Positions 6,487 to 12,232 of a stretch of 14,627 bases of DNA are shown here, piece by piece. Numbering within the stretch: position 1 is the first letter of the stretch; the number at the start of each line of letters is the position of its first letter. Source of the DNA: Promethearchaeota archaeon (GTDB taxonomy: Archaea; Asgardarchaeota; Lokiarchaeia; Sigynarchaeales; SOKP01); assembly GCA_016839845.1 (NCBI GenBank), contig JAEOTL010000532.1, positions 1-14,627 on the forward strand, in the 5' to 3' direction. The position numbers were made by a program, and so were the translations under genes. The notes beneath the pieces are model-generated. The model was not told the DNA's origin. It searched no databases and saw only the letters and a program-made list of their open reading frames with translations.

Positions 6487-7632
6487 ATGGATAATGAAAT
6501 CGAAATACATGGATATTGCGAAGAAAGATTTGAACCTGTAAAAAAAGTATTAGCGGAGAGTATAAAATCAGGAGAGGATTTAGGAGCATCATTTGCTGCT
6601 ACGATTGATGGGGAGTTTGTAGTCGACATCTGGGGAGGATATGCTGATGCCGCTCATACTCGTCCTTGGGAAGAAGATACAATTGTAAATGTCTATTCGA
6701 CCACCAAAGTAATGTCAGTTATCTGCGTTCTTATGCTTGTAGATAGGGGGCTTATTGATTTAGATGCTCCTGTTGCAAATTATTGGCCCGAATTTGCTCA
6801 AGCCGGAAAAGAAAAACTATCAGTTCGATATCTTTTAAGTCATACAGCAGGACTTCCTGGTTTCCACAAAATTATTAAAGCGGGAGATTATTATGAATGG
6901 GACAAAATTGTTGGCATATTAGCTGCCCAAAAACCATCATGGGAGCCTGGAACCAGGAGTGGATACCATGCAATAACTCAGGGATATTTGTTAGGCGAAG
7001 TAGTTAGGAGGGTTACAGATAAAACAATTGGTACATTCTTCCGAGAGGAAGTAGCACTTCCATTGCAAGCAGATTTTCACATCGGATTATCTGAAGAACA
7101 CGACCTTCGAGTTGCGGATTTAATTGCCCCTCCTCCGCGTGAGCCAGTTCAAGGTTGGAGAAGTGACCCTCTACAGAGTGCAGAAAGAGGATTCTTTAGT
7201 CCCGTTCTTACTACTAAGGAATGTCTAACCAGAGAATGGCGAGCTGCTGAAATCCCTGCAGCAAATGGACATGGAAATGCTAGATCTGCTGCTCGAATAG
7301 GAGCTGCCATAGCCTGTGGGGGTGAACTAGATGGAGTGCGCTTAATTTCATTAAAAACGATTGAAAAGGCAATAGAAGAGCAATCGTATAGCAAAGACGT
7401 GATAATGCAGATTCCAATACGCTGGGGTTTAGGATTTGGGCTAAATAGTAAAGAAATACGATTAGGAAGAAATCCTCGGGCATTTTGTTGGGGTGGGGCA
7501 GGTGGATCTTCCCTTGTCATGGATCTTGATGACAAAGTCAGTTATTCTTTTGTAATGAATAAAATGAATAATACACTTCTTGGGGATGCCCGGTCAGCTA
7601 ATCTGGGTAGAGCTTTTCTAAAATCTAAATAA
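6487..7632 (+). CDS. Serine hydrolase / esterase of the class C beta-lactamase fold, copy 2
   Basis: A 381-residue tandem paralogue of the preceding gene. It keeps Ser71 and Lys74 (VYSTTKVM), Tyr160 (RSGYHAITQGYLLGE) and the WGGAGGS motif at about 335-341, so it should be active. Long blocks are nearly identical in protein (VNVYSTTKVM, DLDAPVANYWPEFAQAGKEK, REWRAAEIP, NGHGNAR), yet codons differ widely, which means an old duplication under selection. The main difference lies at about 205-250, near the substrate side in this fold, hinting at different specificity. GTG 6475 would extend the frame by four codons, but it is part of the GTGAT ribosome-binding motif, so ATG 6487 is preferred. It converges on the hydratase with a 57-base gap. 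Confidence 0.88.
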   Translation: MDNEIEIHGYCEERFEPVKKVLAESIKSGEDLGASFAATIDGEFVVDIWGGYADAAHTRPWEEDTIVNVYSTTKVMSVICVLMLVDRGLIDLDAPVANYWPEFAQAGKEKLSVRYLLSHTAGLPGFHKIIKAGDYYEWDKIVGILAAQKPSWEPGTRSGYHAITQGYLLGEVVRRVTDKTIGTFFREEVALPLQADFHIGLSEEHDLRVADLIAPPPREPVQGWRSDPLQSAERGFFSPVLTTKECLTREWRAAEIPAANGHGNARSAARIGAAIACGGELDGVRLISLKTIEKAIEEQSYSKDVIMQIPIRWGLGFGLNSKEIRLGRNPRAFCWGGAGGSSLVMDLDDKVSYSFVMNKMNNTLLGDARSANLGRAFLKSK

Positions 7633-7644
7633 TTTGAAGCTGAT

Positions 7645-7668
7645 AAAAAAGTAATAAAAAAGTAAAAA
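7645..7668 (-). terminator. Triple T-tract after the enoyl-CoA hydratase
   Basis: On the minus strand three T runs of five, six and six bases follow the hydratase stop within about 45 bases, separated by AC and ATTAC. This fits an archaeal oligo-T terminator. The plus-strand hydrolase ends in the same gap without a clear T tract of its own. Confidence 0.45.
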
Positions 7669-7689
7669 TAATAATTTAATAGTTAATCC

Positions 7690-8517
7690 TTATTTTCCTT
7701 CGAATTTCGGTTCTCTTTTCTGATTAAATGCTAAAACTCCTTCAGTAGAATCCTTGGAAGTGGAATTCAATGCATATCCCCAATGTTCGAATTGAAGCCC
7801 TACATTTAAAGGAACCTGGGTTCCATATTGAATGCATTTCTTTATAACGAATAGGGCATTCGTTGCAGCATTTCCTAGCCAAGATGCTTTCTCATGGACA
7901 AAATCTTCGAATTGATCATCTTCAACTAAGAAAGAGATAAATCCCCACTTATCCATCTGTTCTGCTGTGAAATGTTCACCGAAATATGCCATTCTATTTA
8001 CTCTCATCTTCCCTAAATGCCGAGTCATGCGTTGTGTACCTCCGTTACCCGGAAAAATCCCTCGTTTTATTTCGGGGAATCCAAATTGAGATCTTTTTGA
8101 GGCAATAACAATATCGCATACTAAAACTAGCTCTAATCCTCCTCCCAAGGCATATCCGTCAACGGCAGCAATTAATGGCTTAGGAAATCCTTCAATTAAA
8201 TCATAATATTTATGTCTTAGATACATCGCATGACTTCTATGTCGAAGATTATTAAAATCAAGAACTGGACCTCCTCTAGACGCTAGGTCCGCCCCTGCAG
8301 AGAAAGCAGGCTTTTTAGTAATCTCTTTTGTTCCTCGTAAGACAACACATCGAACGCTCTGATCTGTTTCAACAGTTTCAAGTGCTTCAGCAATTTCTCT
8401 CAATGTTTGATTTTGAAGTGCATTTAATTTGTCGGGGCGAATGATTGAAACAACCGCATAATTCCCCTCTTCAGCTTTTTCAATTTTTACATGCTCAAAC
8501 TTTTTTGCTTCAGACAT
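7690..8517 (-). CDS. Enoyl-CoA hydratase / crotonase family protein
   Basis: The 275-residue product is a typical crotonase: FSAGADL (72-78) and DGYALGGG (120-127) form the oxyanion hole, and both hydratase glutamates are present, Glu129 in GGLELVLVCD and Glu149 in FGFPEIKRGIFPGNGGTQR. This supports reversible hydration of 2-enoyl-CoA in beta-oxidation-type degradation, although crotonases with the same residues may act on branched or aromatic-derived CoA esters. An insertion of about ten residues after the first motif (SRGGPVLDFNN) is a little unusual. The gene follows the esterase operon by 105 bp, with a T12 tract between, so it probably has its own transcript. Its leader can fold a 12-bp hairpin over the AAAGGA ribosome-binding site. 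It should work with a thiolase such as the split one at 799-2016. Confidence 0.92.
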   Translation of the reverse strand: MSEAKKFEHVKIEKAEEGNYAVVSIIRPDKLNALQNQTLREIAEALETVETDQSVRCVVLRGTKEITKKPAFSAGADLASRGGPVLDFNNLRHRSHAMYLRHKYYDLIEGFPKPLIAAVDGYALGGGLELVLVCDIVIASKRSQFGFPEIKRGIFPGNGGTQRMTRHLGKMRVNRMAYFGEHFTAEQMDKWGFISFLVEDDQFEDFVHEKASWLGNAATNALFVIKKCIQYGTQVPLNVGLQFEHWGYALNSTSKDSTEGVLAFNQKREPKFEGK

Positions 8518-8522
8518 TTTTC

Positions 8523-8570
8523 ATTCCTTTAATTTGATGCTTTTTTGTATGGTGTAATAATTAAAGGAAT
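8523..8570 (-). promoter_or_regulatory. 12-bp perfect inverted repeat in the hydratase leader, masking the ribosome-binding site
   Basis: ATTCCTTTAATT (8523-8534) and AATTAAAGGAAT (8559-8570) are exact inverted copies with a 24-base loop. In the minus-strand transcript the 3' arm carries AAAGGA, 8 nt before ATG 8517, so the folded leader would hide the ribosome-binding site. It could equally be a dimeric operator with half-sites centred 36 bp apart. A perfect 12-bp match in a 105-bp gap is unlikely to be chance even in AT-rich DNA. Confidence 0.55.
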
Positions 8571-8597
8571 TATTAAGAAAAAGAATTACTTTTTAAC

Positions 8598-8609
8598 AAA
8601 AAAAAAAAA
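8598..8609 (-). terminator. T12 tract after the Mo/esterase operon
   Basis: Twelve consecutive A on the plus strand give T12 on the transcribed minus strand, starting 13 bases after the carboxylesterase 1 stop codon. There is no strong preceding stem. It is the likely end of the operon that starts at 14526. Confidence 0.5.
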
Positions 8610-8622
8610 TATGGAAAGACTA

Positions 8623-10131
8623 TTACAGAATCCCTTCCCAGACCACTCTTTCATTTCCAAATGGATCTTTTTGAATAGAAACATCTTTATCAAAAAATAT
8701 TGTTGACCTATTGTCAAGTTCATATGGGGGTAATTCAGGAATGTTCTTATGATTTGGATTTCCAGTACGAGCAAAAGCTAACCAAGCATCCATTATTTTT
8801 TCTGACAACTCCTGCGTTTCCTCAGTTTTACGAGCAATCATAGCAAAATCTCTATCCCATAAGGTATTGAATACAAAACAGACTTCGAGACCATGCATGG
8901 CACCAAATTTTCCTCCTCTAAAAGGACTCTTCCACGAAAATAAGTACATGTACGTATTTGGCTGATGTAGTGATTGAGCTTCAGCTAGACGTATCGCAGG
9001 GATACGAAATTCATAATCAGTTCTTATTGCATCAAGGATATCTCTAGGAGTTTTATTTCGGTACTGATACACCTCTATCATTTGTTTAGTTTTTGTCTCA
9101 TCTTGATCCACGAATTTCATAATCCTTCTTACTTTTCCGGGTAGTTTTTCTTGCTCAAAGTCTATTGGTTCAGCTGAAATCGCTGTCCATAACTTGAACT
9201 CATCTAATGTAGAACCAGTGAACAAATCAATGTCTTTGGCAGAACCTTTTTTAATAGCTTTATAAGGATGTTCTGGTAGAGTATCATTGTCAACTACAGG
9301 ACCCCAGGTAACCACTCCTCTCACCCGCCAAGGAGGTCTTTTCATATGTTCAATCAATTTTTGAAAGGGGACTTGACGTAGTGCCTTAATATCTCCCTTC
9401 TTAATCCCTAATTTTTGAACCAGGTGTTCATAATTTTCTAGTCCTGTTTGAGGATCATAACTATATTTATGTGCTGCCCCCGATTGAGGGATAGCTCTAT
9501 GAAATAAACCTTTCGCAGAGGGCATAGCCAATAATGTAGTTACTGCAAATCCTCCAGCGGAACACCCAAAGATAGTAACATTCTCAGGGTCTCCCCCAAA
9601 TTTTTCGATATTCTTGCTTACCCATTGTAATGCGGCGATCATGTCAAGCATTCCAACGTTCGCGGCAGCATCAGGTACATCAGGCAAATAAAGAAACCCC
9701 AGGGGCCCAAGACGGTAATTTATACTTACCACTACAACATCTCCCCTTAGAGCTAATCGTGCACCATCCGAACCAGCACCACTTCCTCCTGTAAAACCTC
9801 CTCCATGTATCCATACCATCACTGGGCGTTTTCTATCATCAATTGCGCTGGTCCAAATATTTAAGGTTAAACAGTCAGCCTCGTCTTGAGGCATGTTTCT
9901 AACATATCGAGATTCAATCTGAGGGGGTGGTTGAGGCACAATAGGGCCGAAGTTAGTAGCATCAAGTACATCAATCCAAGGTTCAACTGGTGCAGGAGCT
10001 CTAAACCGAAGATCTCCTACTGGTGAAGCAGCATAAGGAACTCCTTTGAATTTTATGATTCCTCGTCTACTATAACCCCGAATTTTTCCATAGGATGTCT
10101 CTACAATATTGTTTTCTTCCATTTTAATCAT
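8623..10131 (-). CDS. Type-B carboxylesterase (alpha/beta hydrolase), copy 1, with GCSAG elbow
   Basis: A 502-residue member of the carboxylesterase/cholinesterase family that hydrolyses carboxylic esters. HGGGF at 109-113 is the oxyanion segment, the nucleophile is Ser191, the acid Glu311 (GSTLDEFKLW) and the base His413 (GAMHGLEVCFVF). The nucleophile elbow reads GCSAG where GESAG is the family norm and where copy 2 has GESAG. No signal peptide is present, unlike many secreted esterases, so it is cytoplasmic. Copy 1 and copy 2 align over 502 residues without a gap. It is last in the operon, 24 bases after copy 2, with no clear ribosome-binding site. ATG 10131 matches the start of copy 2; Met4 is an alternative. 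Confidence 0.9.
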   Translation of the reverse strand: MIKMEENNIVETSYGKIRGYSRRGIIKFKGVPYAASPVGDLRFRAPAPVEPWIDVLDATNFGPIVPQPPPQIESRYVRNMPQDEADCLTLNIWTSAIDDRKRPVMVWIHGGGFTGGSGAGSDGARLALRGDVVVVSINYRLGPLGFLYLPDVPDAAANVGMLDMIAALQWVSKNIEKFGGDPENVTIFGCSAGGFAVTTLLAMPSAKGLFHRAIPQSGAAHKYSYDPQTGLENYEHLVQKLGIKKGDIKALRQVPFQKLIEHMKRPPWRVRGVVTWGPVVDNDTLPEHPYKAIKKGSAKDIDLFTGSTLDEFKLWTAISAEPIDFEQEKLPGKVRRIMKFVDQDETKTKQMIEVYQYRNKTPRDILDAIRTDYEFRIPAIRLAEAQSLHQPNTYMYLFSWKSPFRGGKFGAMHGLEVCFVFNTLWDRDFAMIARKTEETQELSEKIMDAWLAFARTGNPNHKNIPELPPYELDNRSTIFFDKDVSIQKDPFGNERVVWEGIL

Positions 10132-10155
10132 TTTTAATCTAATAAAAATTAATGT

Positions 10156-11664
10156 TTATAGGATTTTATCCCATGCAACTCTTTCCTCACTAAATGGATC
10201 CTGCAATATTTTAACCTCTTTATCAAATTCAATTGTGGCTCTATTTTTAAGGTCATAAGGAGGTAAATGAGGAATATTTTTATGATTAGGATTTCCTATA
10301 TGAGCAAATGATATCCAAGCATCCATCATTTGATTCGATAATTTCTGAGTTTTTTCAGTTTTAGCCGGAAAAATGCCTTGATTTTTATCTAACAGGATTC
10401 CAAATACAAATGAAAGCTCAAGAGCATGCATTGCACCGTATTTTCCTCCTTCCCAAGGAGTTTTCCAAGAAAATAGGTACATAAATGTATTAACATTGTG
10501 CTGAGATTGTGCTTCAGCGATACGAATAGAAGAAATTCGAAATTGGCGATCTGTTTCGATAGCATCCAAGATATCTTGCGGACTTCTCCTTGATTTCCTA
10601 TAAACTTCAATTAGTTCCTTAGATTTCGGTTCATCTTGATTTATTAATCGCATTATACCATTAACTCTTTTCAGTAATCTTTCTTCAGTCACGCTACTTC
10701 CCCCTGGAGCCCAAAGGTTCCACATTTTAGTCTCGTCTAAGTTAGAGCCAATAAACAAATCGATGTCTTTAGCAAAACCATTTTTGATTGCTTCATAAGG
10801 ATTTTCAGGCAAGGTATCTTTATCAATCGTGGGTGTAAAACTTAATGCCACCTGTCGATTGGCTTCAAAGCTATCTAATTTACTAATGATCTCTTCATAA
10901 GGAAGCATCCTTAAAGATTTTATATCTCCTTCTTTAATCCCTAACCTTTCAATTAAAGTTTTATATGTTGCCAAACCGCTTGAAGTCTGAGAACTAAATT
11001 TAGTTACGTAACCAGATTGAATTATAGCCCTTTTAAACAAACCTTTAGTAGCTGGCATCGCAAGTAAGCAAGTTACAGCGAAAGCTCCCGCAGATTCACC
11101 AAAGATTGTAATATCTTCAGGATTTCCTCCAAATCGAGTAATATTTTCTCTTACCCATTTGAGTCCAGCAACCATATCAAGTAATCCCACGTTCGGGGTT
11201 GCATCAGATACATCAGGCATATATAGAAATCCAAACGGGCCAAGACGGTAATTAATACTTACCACTACAACATCTCCCCTAAGAACTATCCGCGAACCGT
11301 CTAAGGCTCGCCCACTACCGGTTCTAAATGCACCACCATGAATAAAAAACATTACCGGGCGTTTTTTATCATCTAATTTTTGTGTCCAAACATTCAGAGT
11401 TAGCGAGTCCTTTTCACTCTGAGGGAATGGATCTGCTGCCATTTCTTCGAGAGCCGATGGTGGTTGAGGACACACAGGACTATATTTCGTTGTATCTCGT
11501 ATATCATTCCAAGGTTCGACGGGGACAGGCGTTTTGAAGCGTAAATTGCCAATTGGAGGTTCGGCATAAGGAATTCCTTTAAATTTTATTACTCCTCTAT
11601 TGAAATATCCTTGAATTTTTCCTGACGAGATTTCTACAATAAAATTTTCTGCTATTTTAATCAC
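10156..11664 (-). CDS. Type-B carboxylesterase (alpha/beta hydrolase), copy 2, canonical GESAG
   Basis: The catalytic set is complete and canonical: HGGAF at 109-113, FGESAGAF with Ser191, Glu311 in GSNLDETKMW, and His413 in GAMHALELSFVF. KFKGIPYAEPPIGNLRF near the N-terminus and LTLNVW are family signatures. It has no signal peptide. It starts only 10 bases after the Fe-S subunit gene, so it is very probably in the same transcript as the molybdoenzyme. The first codon is GTG (11662-11664); this GTG lies inside AAGGTGAT, which looks like a Shine-Dalgarno sequence itself, and no ATG, GTG or TTG follows in frame nearby, so the start is odd. Homology with copy 1 supports GTG. Substrate is unknown; genetic coupling to a Mo enzyme suggests the two act on one pathway. 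Confidence 0.9.
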   Translation of the reverse strand: MIKIAENFIVEISSGKIQGYFNRGVIKFKGIPYAEPPIGNLRFKTPVPVEPWNDIRDTTKYSPVCPQPPSALEEMAADPFPQSEKDSLTLNVWTQKLDDKKRPVMFFIHGGAFRTGSGRALDGSRIVLRGDVVVVSINYRLGPFGFLYMPDVSDATPNVGLLDMVAGLKWVRENITRFGGNPEDITIFGESAGAFAVTCLLAMPATKGLFKRAIIQSGYVTKFSSQTSSGLATYKTLIERLGIKEGDIKSLRMLPYEEIISKLDSFEANRQVALSFTPTIDKDTLPENPYEAIKNGFAKDIDLFIGSNLDETKMWNLWAPGGSSVTEERLLKRVNGIMRLINQDEPKSKELIEVYRKSRRSPQDILDAIETDRQFRISSIRIAEAQSQHNVNTFMYLFSWKTPWEGGKYGAMHALELSFVFGILLDKNQGIFPAKTEKTQKLSNQMMDAWISFAHIGNPNHKNIPHLPPYDLKNRATIEFDKEVKILQDPFSEERVAWDKIL

Positions 11665-11674
11665 CTTATTAGAA

Positions 11675-12232
11675 TTAAGTTTTTGGTTTAAAAATTATCG
11701 ATGGTCGAATTTTTTCATTATCTTTAAAACCTACAGTTGTATGAATAGTTCCATATTTTCGTTCCAAATTCTCCATCGTATCTACATCCAAAGCGTACAT
11801 AGGGCAAGCTTCAACACAAATTGTTTGTTTTCCTTGTTCTAATCTCTCCACACACAATGTACACTTTCTCATTTTTGCATTATTTTTTTCACTAAATTGG
11901 GGTGCATCCCAGGAGCAAGCTTTTAAACATTTTCCTCCGCATTCTTCTTTACCCAAACAAAGTTCCTGATCTACAACTACTATTCCATCTGATTCTCTTT
12001 TCATTATGGCATTTACTGGACATGCTTTTACACAAGAGGGATCTGAACAGTGATTGCATGCAATCGCTAAATAGGAGAGCGATAAATTTGGGAACGTTCC
12101 CTTTTCAATTGATTGTACTCGCATCCAGTTTTCCGGTCCGGCATCTATATCATACCAATCTTTACAGGATACTGAACACGTAAAACATCCTGTACACCTT
12201 GTTTGATCAAAATAGAATCCCATTTGTTTCAT
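11675..12232 (-). CDS. DmsB-like iron-sulfur (4 x [4Fe-4S]) subunit of molybdoenzyme
   Basis: This 185-residue ferredoxin-type subunit passes electrons to or from the molybdenum subunit. Four Cys sets are seen: C13, C16, C19, C23; C59, C62, C67, C71; C92, C98, C102, C106; and C124, C127, C139, C143. Sets 1, 2 and 4 follow E. coli DmsB closely (CNHCSDPSCVKACP, CTLCVER and ICVEACPMYALD). Set 3 reads CLGKEECGGKCLKAC, spaced Cx5Cx3Cx3C, where DmsB has Cx2Cx2Cx3C. There is no signal sequence or membrane anchor, so the dimer with the neighbouring subunit is probably soluble. The ATG overlaps the stop of the catalytic subunit by one base (TAATG), and GGAGGT (12239-12244) precedes it by 6 nt, so the two are translationally coupled and made in equal amounts. 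Confidence 0.93.
   Translation of the reverse strand: MKQMGFYFDQTRCTGCFTCSVSCKDWYDIDAGPENWMRVQSIEKGTFPNLSLSYLAIACNHCSDPSCVKACPVNAIMKRESDGIVVVDQELCLGKEECGGKCLKACSWDAPQFSEKNNAKMRKCTLCVERLEQGKQTICVEACPMYALDVDTMENLERKYGTIHTTVGFKDNEKIRPSIIFKPKT

Noticed and set aside
5251..7632. Antibiotic-resistance beta-lactamases
   Set aside because: No signal peptide, no KTG box, and the sequence pattern fits the cytoplasmic EstB-like esterase branch.
7640..7672. Short direct repeats of TAAAAAAGTAA as a repeat array or attachment site
   Set aside because: Low-complexity A-rich sequence in a convergent gap, better explained as a T-tract terminator on the minus strand.
8586..8774. 62-codon open frame covering the end of carboxylesterase 1 and the T12 tract
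   Set aside because: It lies in another frame of the esterase gene, and its end is made of the poly-T tract; no support as a gene.
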